Shown here piece by piece: positions 25,934 to 33,308 of a stretch of DNA of 64,000 bases. A model generated the notes under the pieces. The model made no database searches and had not been told where the DNA came from. It was given only the letters and a program-made list of their open reading frames with translations. Position 1 is the first letter of the stretch, and each line of letters opens with the position of its first letter. The DNA lies in the NCBI GenBank assembly GCA_002839375.1, contig PGXY01000010.1:248001-312000 (forward strand). The letters run 5' to 3'. A program made the position numbers and the translations under genes. Source of the DNA: Spirochaetae bacterium HGW-Spirochaetae-1. Lineage in GTDB: Bacteria; Spirochaetota; UBA4802; UBA5550.

Positions 25934-26095
25934 ATGGAAGATTTTAAAAAAAGCAATGACTTAATCAGGGAAGAAGAGTTGCTGAATGAGGAGATAAAGG
26001 CGTTACTGTCAATTATTGAGGAGAATCAGAAATCTAAGGAAGTTCTCAAAAAATTGGCTGGTGATGCTCTTAATAAGAAAATATATGACCGATAA
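25934..26095 (+). CDS. Small acidic helical protein of unknown function
   Basis: A 53-residue highly charged protein (EDFKKSNDLIREEELLNEE...), predicted to be one or two amphipathic helices. A GAGGGGTGGG sequence lies before the ATG. It precedes the TcmP gene by 29 bases and is probably co-transcribed with it. I do not recognise a family; it could be a regulatory partner. Confidence 0.6.
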   Translation: MEDFKKSNDLIREEELLNEEIKALLSIIEENQKSKEVLKKLAGDALNKKIYDR

Positions 26096-26124
26096 TATAC
26101 TATATTAGAATATTGGAGGTTTAT

Positions 26125-26946
26125 ATGTCAGAGTTTGATTTTAAACCAGACGAAATTGGAAGATGGTCTGAAGATAAACTTGAGATTCTTGAAAAATACT
26201 TTGCAGCATACTCAAAAATTTTAAGCAAATATCATTTTAAATATAGTTACATTGATGCTTTTAGTGGTGCTGGCGTTCATGTTTCCAAGGAAACCGGAGA
26301 GATTATTAGTGGCAGTCCGTTAAGGGCACTTAAAATACGACCTCCCTTTCATGAATATCATTTTATCGATATCGATAACTTAAAACTTACTCATTTACAA
26401 AATGCGGCATGTGACAATCCAGGCGTATTCTGTCATGAAGGGAACTGTAACGAAATTTTACTTAAAGAAGTTTTGCCTAACATTAGATACGATAGGTATG
26501 AAAGAGCAATTTGCCTTTTTGATCCGTATGGTTTACATTTAAATTGGGAAGTAATTGAATATGCCGGGAATAGTAAGGCTATGGAAATATTTCTAAATTT
26601 TCCGATTGCAGATATGAACAGAAATGTTTTATGGGAGAATCATGAAGGAGTGTCTGAGGATCAGAAGTTAAGAATGAATAAATTCTGGGGAAATGATTCC
26701 TGGAAAAATGCGGCATACGAGGTTACTCCTGGATTGTTTGACGATATAATAGAAAAAACAAATAATAAAGCAGTTGCGGATGCTTTTAAAAAAAGGTTGA
26801 AGGCTGTTGCCGGTTTTAAATATGTCGCTGAACCGGTACCAATGAAAAATTCAAGAAATGCGATAGTATATTACCTTTTTTTTGCTTCCCAGAATGAAAA
26901 GGGTTGCAAAATTGCAAATGATATATTCAATACATACAGGAAGTAG
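26125..26946 (+). CDS. tcmP: Three-Cys-motif partner protein (TcmP)
   Basis: A 273-residue protein of the TcmP family, named for always lying next to a three-Cys-motif protein. Recognisable marks are KPDEIGRWSEDKLEIL at the N-terminus, YIDAFSGAGVH (about residues 46-56), and CLFDPYGLHLNW (about 130-141). The S-G-A-G and D-P-Y elements resemble a Rossmann-type methyltransferase-like fold, but the reaction is not established. The ATG at 26125 follows GGAGG; a TTG twelve bases earlier is not needed. Three bases separate it from the partner gene. Confidence 0.88.
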   Translation: MSEFDFKPDEIGRWSEDKLEILEKYFAAYSKILSKYHFKYSYIDAFSGAGVHVSKETGEIISGSPLRALKIRPPFHEYHFIDIDNLKLTHLQNAACDNPGVFCHEGNCNEILLKEVLPNIRYDRYERAICLFDPYGLHLNWEVIEYAGNSKAMEIFLNFPIADMNRNVLWENHEGVSEDQKLRMNKFWGNDSWKNAAYEVTPGLFDDIIEKTNNKAVADAFKKRLKAVAGFKYVAEPVPMKNSRNAIVYYLFFASQNEKGCKIANDIFNTYRK

Positions 26947-26949
26947 ATC

Positions 26950-27666
26950 ATGGCGATTGATACTCACATTGAATGGACCGACTCGACTTGGAATCCCTGG
27001 AGAGGATGCAGAAAGATTTCGGCTGGTTGTAAAAACTGTTATATGTTCAGAGATCAGAAACGGTTCGGACAGGATCCAGAGAAAATTATACGCGCAAAAG
27101 ATACAACTTTCAAGGCCCCTTTGAAATGGAATACAGCAAGAATGGTCTTTACTTGTTCTTGGTCTGATTTTTTTATTGAAGAGGCTGATTTATGGCGCGA
27201 CGAGGCATGGGATATTATTAAAAATACACCACATCTTACTTATCAGATTCTCACTAAGCGTCCTGAAAATATAATGGATAGGCTGCCGCTTGATTGGGGA
27301 TATGGATGGCATAATGTATGGCTGGGAGTTACTGTTGAAGATCAGAGATCAGTTGATGTGAGAATTCCGTTACTTATGCAAAATAACTCTAAAATAAAAT
27401 TTCTGAGTTGCGAACCTCTTCTTGAAAATTTGGAAATATTCAAATGGTTAAAAGCCTATCCGATCGACTGGGTAATTGTTGGCGGGGAAAGCGGCCCTGG
27501 AGCCAGGGTAATGAAATCGGAGTGGGTTAGATCATTAAAAGAACAATGCGCTCAGTCTTCTACTTCCTTTTTCTTTAAGCAGTGGGGTGGTTTTAACAAG
27601 AAAAAAGCCGGAAGGCTTCTTGATGGGCATGAGTATTCAGAACTGCCACAATTGGCCTGCATATAA
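26950..27666 (+). CDS. DUF5131 / phage Gp37-Gp68-like three-Cys-motif protein
   Basis: A 238-residue protein with the family opening IEWTDSTWNPWRGC and cysteines C20-x6-C27-x2-C30. This spacing recalls a radical-SAM-like or iron-sulfur site, but the biochemical role is unknown. Further family marks are QILTKRPE, VWLGVTVEDQ, FLSCEPLLE, and VGGESGPGARVM. It directly follows TcmP, the usual pairing for these families, often on phages and mobile elements. The low GC compared with structural genes suggests recent acquisition. Confidence 0.9.
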   Translation: MAIDTHIEWTDSTWNPWRGCRKISAGCKNCYMFRDQKRFGQDPEKIIRAKDTTFKAPLKWNTARMVFTCSWSDFFIEEADLWRDEAWDIIKNTPHLTYQILTKRPENIMDRLPLDWGYGWHNVWLGVTVEDQRSVDVRIPLLMQNNSKIKFLSCEPLLENLEIFKWLKAYPIDWVIVGGESGPGARVMKSEWVRSLKEQCAQSSTSFFFKQWGGFNKKKAGRLLDGHEYSELPQLACI

Positions 27667-27825
27667 ATTCTTTATTGATTATAACTCCTCTGACCTGAAA
27701 TTATTATTTAATTCATCTCTTTTGACCAATTAAAAAAAAGTGTTGATTTGTCTATAATGGTAGAATAATAGTGTTATATTTGCAAGTCAATATCATTTTA
27801 AAATTAAAAATGAAGGAGGAATAAT

Positions 27826-28035
27826 ATGTTACCCAAACGCCTTAAAGAAGTAAAAATGCAAATTGAAAAGAAAAGTTTTCACCAAAGGACAAAAAAAGAG
27901 CTGGAGTTGCTCGAAGAGTTAATAGCACTTGATAATGTATTAGATTATCAAGTTATGAGAAAAGCAATGCTCGAGGATGGTGGTCCTGTAGCTATAACAT
28001 CAGGTCCAGGGAATTGTCCTTGTTGTGGCAAATAA
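27826..28035 (+). CDS. Small hypothetical protein ending in CPCCGK
   Basis: A 69-residue basic, helical protein. The C-terminus GNCPCCGK has three cysteines like half a zinc knuckle. A GAAGGAGGAA ribosome-binding site precedes the ATG, and the upstream 150 bases are AT-rich with promoter-like boxes (TTGATT, then TAATAG 17 bases on). The next gene begins two bases after its stop. I do not recognise the family; the pairing suggests a functional unit. Confidence 0.65.
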   Translation: MLPKRLKEVKMQIEKKSFHQRTKKELELLEELIALDNVLDYQVMRKAMLEDGGPVAITSGPGNCPCCGK

Positions 28036-28037
28036 AT

Positions 28038-28799
28038 ATGGGTAGTAAAGGCTATTTCATTGTATATCAAGATAATGATGATTTAAGAGACATTCATTAT
28101 CAACAAATTAAATTAAGACTTGGTCAAGATATACCCGAAGATCAATTGGAGTTACGTGATCAAGTTGATAAGACTTTAACTGTATTGAAAATGATTTTTG
28201 AAGATGATGATAAAAAATACTTCACCTACTTTCGGCAACTTTTATCTCTTTCGCAGTTGGGATTAGTTGGCAATTCGGCTAATCCCAAGTTGGCCATGAG
28301 AGCATTAAATACAATGAAAGATGACATCCTTTCTCTTGAAGGAGGGAAAGTGAAAAATATATATATGTTACAGTTAGGAAAGGCTGCTTTGAAGTTATCT
28401 ATATTACCATTTGCATTATTTTTTATTGTGCTCTACTTTGGTTTTAGCAGCACAATTCCTTATTATTTATGTTCAATTATTGGATCATTACTGGGAGTAT
28501 GGTTATCATTTGGCATACGTAAAATCTATTTAAAATTTGAAGATTTAAATATTTTAGAAAAAGACAGATTGAACCCATATTTAAGGCTATTTTTTTCTGT
28601 AGCATTAACAATTGTTATATGTCTTTTAATAACAACTCAGGCTGCGGTTTTTGAAATAGGAGGACTTTCTACTAAAAACTATCTCTCAAAATATGAAATA
28701 TCATTTTTAGTAGGAGTTTTTTGTGGTATAAGTGAGAAAGCATTATCGATAAAGGTAGGGCAACAAGCTGCAGAATTTTTAGGTTTAAAAACTTTATAA
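28038..28799 (+). CDS. Hypothetical membrane protein with soluble N-terminal domain
   Basis: A 253-residue protein. The first ~115 residues are soluble and charged; then come hydrophobic segments at about 119-140, 145-162, 185-208 and 218-232. The start at 28038 is two bases past the preceding stop, and the upstream in-frame TTG at 28014 lies inside that gene. I do not recognise the family. A soluble sensor joined to membrane helices, paired with a small cysteine protein, recalls phage-exclusion effectors, but nothing here proves it. Confidence 0.65.
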   Translation: MGSKGYFIVYQDNDDLRDIHYQQIKLRLGQDIPEDQLELRDQVDKTLTVLKMIFEDDDKKYFTYFRQLLSLSQLGLVGNSANPKLAMRALNTMKDDILSLEGGKVKNIYMLQLGKAALKLSILPFALFFIVLYFGFSSTIPYYLCSIIGSLLGVWLSFGIRKIYLKFEDLNILEKDRLNPYLRLFFSVALTIVICLLITTQAAVFEIGGLSTKNYLSKYEISFLVGVFCGISEKALSIKVGQQAAEFLGLKTL

Positions 28800-28818
28800 T
28801 TTTTATTTTATAAAATCC

Positions 28819-28880
28819 TCATTTCCCCAGCGTACCAGCCAGCGGTATCCCCGCCGCCAGGAGGGCGGTCCTCATAATAA
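28819..28880 (-). repeat. Remnant of an XRE gene 3' end (copy B)
   Basis: Read on the minus strand this encodes MRTALLAAGIPLAGTLGK and a stop, very like the last residues of the XRE repressor at 30877 (MKTALLSAGIPLEGALGK). No helix-turn-helix part is attached. A third copy lies at 29771-29808. Confidence 0.8.
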
Positions 28881-28896
28881 GGCATTTGCAACTATA

Positions 28897-29409
28897 TTAT
28901 TTTTGTTTCGATGATTTTATTTTTTTTGCCAGGAGAGTGTTCTCAATGTTGACGTCATTGATGTAATCAATGTGTTTTTTCGCCGGGGGGATGCGAAAAG
29001 AGAACCATGTTTTACCATCGGCATTAGTGATAGAAAAGTCGCCAAGTCTGATTAAATCCATTCCGATCAAGACGTCACAACTATTGAGGTTTGAGGGCTG
29101 GCTTACCTGAACATCGCCAATTATTACATGGTTAGGCAGATATATATCAACTAAATACACGTTCGCAATTTCAACTAGGTTTACACTTGATATTTGTGTT
29201 TTTGATATAGGAACCAGTTTCAAATCACTCACAATACGCGCGCTTATACAGGTGTTTGTCGCACCGGTATCCCATACTGCTTTTGCGGTAATAGGTGTTG
29301 TGAGTTGCCCGGCTGGTATTATTTTTTTGCTTGGGGAAATCAGAATTTGGTTTGATAGTTCTCTTAATAAACCATCCGCTGCTTTAGTGGTGAACGCTGT
29401 AGGTATCAT
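28897..29409 (-). CDS. Retropepsin-like aspartic protease
   Basis: A 170-residue single-domain protease. The catalytic motif is AVWDTGATNTCIS (DTGA at about residues 47-50) and the family's closing hydrophobic-G segment is DVLIGMDLIRLGDFSI (about 110-125). Such proteins act as dimers. There is no membrane anchor or signal. The small gene at 29413-29643 lies just upstream with a three-base gap, so the two are one unit. The substrate is unknown; the small partner is a candidate. Confidence 0.85.
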   Translation of the reverse strand: MIPTAFTTKAADGLLRELSNQILISPSKKIIPAGQLTTPITAKAVWDTGATNTCISARIVSDLKLVPISKTQISSVNLVEIANVYLVDIYLPNHVIIGDVQVSQPSNLNSCDVLIGMDLIRLGDFSITNADGKTWFSFRIPPAKKHIDYINDVNIENTLLAKKIKSSKQK

Positions 29410-29412
29410 CGA

Positions 29413-29643
29413 TTATACGGCTACACGTGTATGGAAATGCTGAATTGTTTTTTCTTCAGGGACGCATTCTTGGACCAGAAATGAGCCAACAGGATATTTT
29501 TGAGTAGTTATAGTAAGAGCATCCTGGATGGTATCGTATACTCCCAATACATCATTATCTTTGATAACAATAAATTTGCCTTTATACTTTTCGACAAATT
29601 CTTTCCGGTGTTCATTAAAATAACTATACTCTTTATCCAACAT
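29413..29643 (-). CDS. Small conserved partner of the retropepsin-like protease
   Basis: A 76-residue protein starting at MLDKEYSYFNEHRKE. It contains KYKGKFIVIKDNDVLGVYD and ends in QHFHTRVAV. Small proteins with this general sequence accompany retropepsin-like genes in other genomes as I recall (DUF5678-like), but I cannot verify that here. Upstream in-frame codons to 29730 look like non-coding DNA. It may be the protease's substrate, inhibitor or chaperone. Confidence 0.7.
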   Translation of the reverse strand: MLDKEYSYFNEHRKEFVEKYKGKFIVIKDNDVLGVYDTIQDALTITTQKYPVGSFLVQECVPEEKTIQHFHTRVAV

Positions 29644-29770
29644 ATCGATAACCACGTTTAGATGCAATTTTATAATACAAATATACAGAATACAGTGTGT
29701 TATTTCAAGGCATTCATGTGGTGGTGTCAAGTAAATTATAGATTTCTATATAATTTTGAAGAATTGGAGA

Positions 29771-29808
29771 TCACTTCCCCAGCGGGATCCCCGCTGACAG
29801 GAGGGGAA
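29771..29808 (-). repeat. Remnant of an XRE gene 3' end (copy C)
   Basis: On the minus strand this encodes VPLLSAGIPLGK and a stop, matching the XRE C-terminus with the EGAL residues deleted. It sits between two pairs of accessory genes. The 29644-29848 gap holds nothing else I can support. Confidence 0.75.
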
Positions 29809-29848
29809 CCTTCACTTGCCGTAAAAGCTCAATAGCCACCGGAATAAA

Positions 29849-30124
29849 TTATATAAAATTCGATAATATCTGAAGAATAAAACCTATTGTAAGTGCTGCC
29901 AATCCAAGTTTCATTCTGAAATATTTTTGCTTTTCCCATTTTTTAAAGTCTTCTGTTTCGACTGGTGGTGGACCGGCTGACATGTCTGAACACGTAATAA
30001 TACAAACTGGTTCATGCTTTTTCCCGTGAAATTGTCTTACCACCTCCCAGGCTACAAACCAGGCACCAATTATATCAAATACAAGACCCAATGAATTGAC
30101 ACATTGTGAAGAGCAAATTTGCAT
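29849..30124 (-). CDS. Small two-helix membrane protein
   Basis: A 91-residue protein with a hydrophobic segment at about residues 9-27 (including IGAWFVAWEVV) and another at the C-terminus (LGLAALTIGFILQILSNFI). Between them is a hydrophilic loop with SAGPPPVETED and a KWEKQKYF stretch. No family recognised. It follows the secreted-protein gene at 30159 by about 34 bases on the same strand. Confidence 0.6.
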   Translation of the reverse strand: MQICSSQCVNSLGLVFDIIGAWFVAWEVVRQFHGKKHEPVCIITCSDMSAGPPPVETEDFKKWEKQKYFRMKLGLAALTIGFILQILSNFI

Positions 30125-30158
30125 AAATAGTAATCCTTCTTTATGGTTTTAGTTTTAC

Positions 30159-30776
30159 TCAAAGAACCTTTTCAGCAATCGATGCTTCAGTCTGTTTCAT
30201 CAATTCAGTGTCCAGGTAGGTGATCTCAATAGTATACCTTTTTGTTATTTCATCGATAAAACACTCTGTGGTAATTGCAGCAGGATTAGTACTCCATTCA
30301 TCAGTAAATATTACACTTCCCTGGTATTTTTTTAGCTGCTCAATATAATTGCCTTTCCCAAATCTTGTTTTCAATTTATTATATTCATTATAAACGGCTT
30401 TTGCATTTTGGCATCTTTCTTTGTACACAATCCGGCTGACAACACTACCGAGAAGGGGGTTGTCGAGACCAATTAATTTAACATCTTCAGTAATTGTGCA
30501 TGCTTTTGTGAGGGTTATGTAAATATTTTTTTCACCAAATTTTGTTGGAAAATTCTGGAGTGATATTCCAATTATGATACTTTCGTTGTCTTGAGTTTTA
30601 TGAGTATAATCAAAATGCACTGATTGTAGCCAATTACGATTTATGGTATAATCAGAAGCGAGTTTTTTGGCATCTTCGAAAGTCATTCCAAGGTAAAAAC
30701 CACCATAGCCAATTTTGTTATCAGCAAATAAAAAACAGGTTGAAAGAATCAATAATGATGTTGCGAGTCGTTTCAT
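30159..30776 (-). CDS. Hypothetical secreted protein
   Basis: A 205-residue protein with a Sec signal peptide (KRLATSLLILSTCFLFA, cleaved near ADN). The mature part begins YGGFYLGMTFEDAKKLA, a layout common in periplasmic proteins of unknown function, and contains about four cysteines that may form disulfides. The start at 30776 gives the best signal peptide. Together with the next gene it may be a lysogenic-conversion unit. Confidence 0.65.
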   Translation of the reverse strand: MKRLATSLLILSTCFLFADNKIGYGGFYLGMTFEDAKKLASDYTINRNWLQSVHFDYTHKTQDNESIIIGISLQNFPTKFGEKNIYITLTKACTITEDVKLIGLDNPLLGSVVSRIVYKERCQNAKAVYNEYNKLKTRFGKGNYIEQLKKYQGSVIFTDEWSTNPAAITTECFIDEITKRYTIEITYLDTELMKQTEASIAEKVL

Positions 30777-30876
30777 GGTTGGCCTCTTAAGTTGCAATTA
30801 TAAACTACATTGCAAAAAAAGAGCATTAAGTCAATAAGAATATCAGCCGGGTTTTTCTATTATTGTCTTGAGATAA

Positions 30877-31257
30877 TCACTTCCCCAGCGCGCCCTCCAG
30901 CGGGATCCCCGCCGAAAGTAATGCTGTCTTCATAATCTCCACAAATGACCGCTTTATAGACACCCGGATTGCAGGTTCGATCCGGGTGTTCAGTATTTTC
31001 AGGATTTCGGCGTCGTCGGGAGTGATGTATGGAGGAATATAGTTTTTCAACTTTACTGGATCATCAAGAAAAAATTCCCACATTGGTTTGTTAAAATAAT
31101 TACATACTTTTTCTATGGCATCGAGTGGAGGGTATGCCGATTTTTCCCATGCTGAAACAGTCCCTTGGCGGACGTTTAGTTTTTCGGCCAAATCCTTCTG
31201 GCTGAAATTAGAATCCTTTCTCAAATTTTTAAGTAATTCTCCGTAATTCACTGCCAA
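30877..31257 (-). CDS. XRE-family prophage repressor candidate
   Basis: A 126-residue protein. The N-terminal helix-turn-helix is clear (NFSQKDLAEKLNVRQGTVSAWEKSAYPP, about residues 17-44). The C-terminal half is helical and ends MKTALLSAGIPLEGALGK. It faces the early operon across a 157-base gap with a perfect palindrome and a strong promoter, the layout of a CI-like lysogeny control region. No peptidase (LexA/CI-type) domain is present, so induction would not use RecA cleavage. Confidence 0.85.
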   Translation of the reverse strand: MAVNYGELLKNLRKDSNFSQKDLAEKLNVRQGTVSAWEKSAYPPLDAIEKVCNYFNKPMWEFFLDDPVKLKNYIPPYITPDDAEILKILNTRIEPAIRVSIKRSFVEIMKTALLSAGIPLEGALGK

Positions 31258-31300
31258 TTCCTTTTGTTAATACTTAAATATCATGTATAATGTCGTTTGT

Positions 31301-31322
31301 AAAACTAAAAATATTTAGTTTT
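31301..31322. promoter_or_regulatory. Perfect 9-bp operator palindrome
   Basis: AAAACTAAA (31301-31309), spacer AATA, and TTTAGTTTT (31314-31322) lie between the XRE repressor and the early operon, just upstream of the TTGACA box at 31334. It is the best candidate binding site for the repressor. Confidence 0.65.
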
Positions 31323-31333
31323 TTATTTTTTTA

Positions 31334-31362
31334 TTGACAAAAAACAAAATACAAAGTATCAA
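31334..31362 (+). promoter_or_regulatory. Early operon promoter
   Basis: TTGACA (31334-31339), a 17-base spacer, and TATCAA (31357-31362), with the first gene starting at 31415. The operator palindrome is directly upstream. Confidence 0.65.
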
Positions 31363-31414
31363 GGTGACATAAATAACAATAAAAGCGTATATTAAAGTAG
31401 TTGGTTAAAATATC

Positions 31415-31594
31415 ATGAACGGTAATAAAATATCCATCCAAGAGCCAGTCAGAAAGGCGATTACTTTCTGGATCAATCCAGATGTTTCAGCAGCTTTTAA
31501 AGCCAAATGTGCACAGGAGCAGGAGAAAATGCAGGATGTTGCCGCCCGGCTGATGCGTCAATACGTGGATAACAGTGAGAGTGGCGCCGCATGA
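31415..31594 (+). CDS. Small ribbon-helix-helix-like protein
   Basis: A 59-residue protein with KAITFWINPDVSAAFKAKC, a beta-strand followed by two helices as in CopG/Arc-type regulators. It is the first gene of the early operon and could be a Cro- or Arc-like transcription regulator. The stop overlaps the next start (ATGA). Confidence 0.7.
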   Translation: MNGNKISIQEPVRKAITFWINPDVSAAFKAKCAQEQEKMQDVAARLMRQYVDNSESGAA

Positions 31595-31776
31595 TCCCCA
31601 TGGTGGAAAATCAAATGGCGGTATGGCTGATTTGCATCGGGACAAGTGTCCGGCGGCGGGTTGACAGGGCCATGGTCAGGACCCGAGATGCTTTGGAAAC
31701 CAGACTTTCCGGCGTTAATCATGAAAAGCGCCATGAGCTTGAATTTTTGATAAAAAGGCTCTACAGGGGAAACTGA
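31591..31776 (+). CDS. Small basic hypothetical protein
   Basis: A 61-residue protein with a short hydrophobic segment (MAVWLICIGTSV) followed by a strongly basic helical region (RRRVDRAMVRTRDALETRL). It overlaps its neighbours by four and one bases, so it is translated as part of the operon. The function is unknown. A start at the next ATG (31600) is also possible. Confidence 0.6.
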   Translation: MIPMVENQMAVWLICIGTSVRRRVDRAMVRTRDALETRLSGVNHEKRHELEFLIKRLYRGN

Positions 31777-31949
31777 TGCCGGAAGAAAGAGATCCACGTA
31801 TCCCCACCGATCCCAGCGTACTTGAAGCTCACAGGGGGAAAATCCTCTGGCTGGCCGACTGGTGTGATCGGGTTGAAAAACGCCTGATAAAAGAGGGGAA
31901 GCTGCCGCCAGAAGGTCTGGTGCTTCCTCCGTTGAGGAGCGAGAAGTGA
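31776..31949 (+). CDS. Small hypothetical early protein
   Basis: A 57-residue protein (starts PEERDPRIPTDPS, with KILWLADWCDRVEKRLI as an amphipathic helix). The ATG shares a base with the previous stop, and its own stop overlaps the following GTG start. The tight coupling supports it as real. No family recognised. Confidence 0.65.
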   Translation: MPEERDPRIPTDPSVLEAHRGKILWLADWCDRVEKRLIKEGKLPPEGLVLPPLRSEK

Positions 31950-32191
31950 TCCGTACCGTTTATATCTGCGATGTATGCAAATCGGAATTTGTCGATGATT
32001 CGCGCATCGAGCCGTTCCCGGCGTCCATTCCTGTTTATGAGGATGCGGTCAAGGACGGTGAAACGGTGAAATGTATCGGCCTCCTGGAGACTGAGCATAT
32101 ATGTATGAATTGTCTGCAGGTCATGGCTGGAATGATGGATGTGTTCCTGGCTACAAGGATAAAGATAACGGAGGTCCAGATTGATAATTGA
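31946..32191 (+). CDS. Small zinc-knuckle early protein
   Basis: An 81-residue protein starting with GTG in a GTGA overlap. It carries C-x2-C near the N-terminus (YICDVCKS) and a second Cys pair later (HICMNC), suggesting one zinc site. It overlaps the next gene by 11 bases. The function is unknown; small zinc proteins are common in phage early regions. Confidence 0.65.
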   Translation: MIRTVYICDVCKSEFVDDSRIEPFPASIPVYEDAVKDGETVKCIGLLETEHICMNCLQVMAGMMDVFLATRIKITEVQIDN

Positions 32192-32411
32192 TGTGGAACT
32201 GAGTGATGAAGCTTATGAGCGGATAGGGCGCATCGCAGATATATTGAAAACTACACGGGGCGTGGTGTTGTCATGGTACGTTCACGATCTGGTTTCATCG
32301 GAGCCGAATAGTGGCAGCGACGAACGCCGTATGGCGAAAGAATATCTGCTTCGGTCCCTGGTAGGTGATGCTCATGATCAGGTTGATGAATTTTTAAGCG
32401 GTTTATATTAG
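32181..32411 (+). CDS. Small helical early protein (TTG start)
   Basis: A 76-residue protein. The TTG at 32181 is preceded by GGAGG at the right distance, which decides the start. The sequence VELSDEAYERIGRIADILKT resembles a ribbon-helix-helix opening, but the rest does not help. Same-strand overlap with the preceding gene supports co-translation. Confidence 0.6.
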   Translation: MIIDVELSDEAYERIGRIADILKTTRGVVLSWYVHDLVSSEPNSGSDERRMAKEYLLRSLVGDAHDQVDEFLSGLY

Positions 32412-32449
32412 CGGGATTGATATTCCGGTACGAAATGGAGGTGGGAATA

Positions 32450-32734
32450 ATGATGAATCAGGATCAGGCTCAATATAATGCACCGGTTCGCGTGCCCGGC
32501 CTCGATTTCCGGGCGGAACTCAATGGTATTGTGAAGCGGTATGCCGAGAAGCAGGGATATCCCTATCGGCATGTATGGAACATCTATTATTCGGCCCTGC
32601 AGGATCATCTGCGCTTCGATGTGCGCGGTACTGCTGATGCACTTCACATGAGGCCGCTGGATTTTATCGAACAGAAACGGCTGACCGAGGCTGCCATACA
32701 TGTGGCCGGGGAAATTTTCGGCCGTTGGTTATAA
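32450..32734 (+). CDS. Hypothetical phage early protein
   Basis: A 94-residue protein beginning MMNQDQAQYN after a GGAGGTGGG ribosome-binding site. It has a helical core (LDFRAELNGIVKRYAEKQGY, then YYSALQDHLRFDV). I do not recognise the family. An upstream in-frame start at 32417 lacks a ribosome-binding site. Confidence 0.6.
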   Translation: MMNQDQAQYNAPVRVPGLDFRAELNGIVKRYAEKQGYPYRHVWNIYYSALQDHLRFDVRGTADALHMRPLDFIEQKRLTEAAIHVAGEIFGRWL

Positions 32735-32751
32735 AAACAGGGAGGGAAGTT

Positions 32752-32934
32752 ATGCGATATTTTTATCACATCCAGACCGAGAAAAAGCTCCGGGGCATAA
32801 AGCCCACGAGCGTCACCGGGCCATGGTTCCGGCGAACATATTTTTATGATCTTACGGCACCGGCACTGTTTAAAAAGGCGCTCAGTCAGCTGGGTAAAAC
32901 ACCGCTGAAATGCATCGCGGGAGGCCGGATATGA
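32752..32934 (+). CDS. Small basic hypothetical protein
   Basis: A 60-residue basic protein (RYFYHIQTEKKLRGIKP...). A GGGAGGGAAG ribosome-binding site lies before the ATG. Its stop overlaps the next ATG by four bases. Function unknown. Confidence 0.6.
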   Translation: MRYFYHIQTEKKLRGIKPTSVTGPWFRRTYFYDLTAPALFKKALSQLGKTPLKCIAGGRI

Positions 32935-33308
32935 GCGAAGACTACATTATTGTCCGGACTGAAACGTTGGACGGCGGTCTTTTTGCCGAGCGGATCAATG
33001 ACGCCATACAGGAATGCCTGGCGAATATTTACGATCCAAATGTGGAGCAGGAGAAGGTGCGGGAGGTCCAGGCGATTATCAAACTGAAGCCATCAAGCAG
33101 TGATTCCCGGAAAGTGGCTGTTTTTACCCAGGTGAAAACGAAGCTGTCCCAACCAACTCCCAGCGAGACAATCATTTTCGCCGGGACCAAAGATGGTGAG
33201 TATGTGGCGTACGAGCAAAATCTCAATCAGGGCAATTTCTCTTTTGATGGAGAGGGGGGAGCCGCAGGAGATAATATCGTAAAAATGAAAACAGGAGGCG
33301 GAGAATGA
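32931..33308 (+). CDS. Hypothetical phage early protein
   Basis: A 125-residue acidic protein. It has a beta-rich centre (VQAIIKLKPSSSDSRKVAVF, then ETIIFAGTKDGEYVAYEQNL) that resembles phage proteins of unknown function found before recombination or replication genes. It overlaps the genes on both sides by four bases. Confidence 0.65.
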   Translation: MSEDYIIVRTETLDGGLFAERINDAIQECLANIYDPNVEQEKVREVQAIIKLKPSSSDSRKVAVFTQVKTKLSQPTPSETIIFAGTKDGEYVAYEQNLNQGNFSFDGEGGAAGDNIVKMKTGGGE

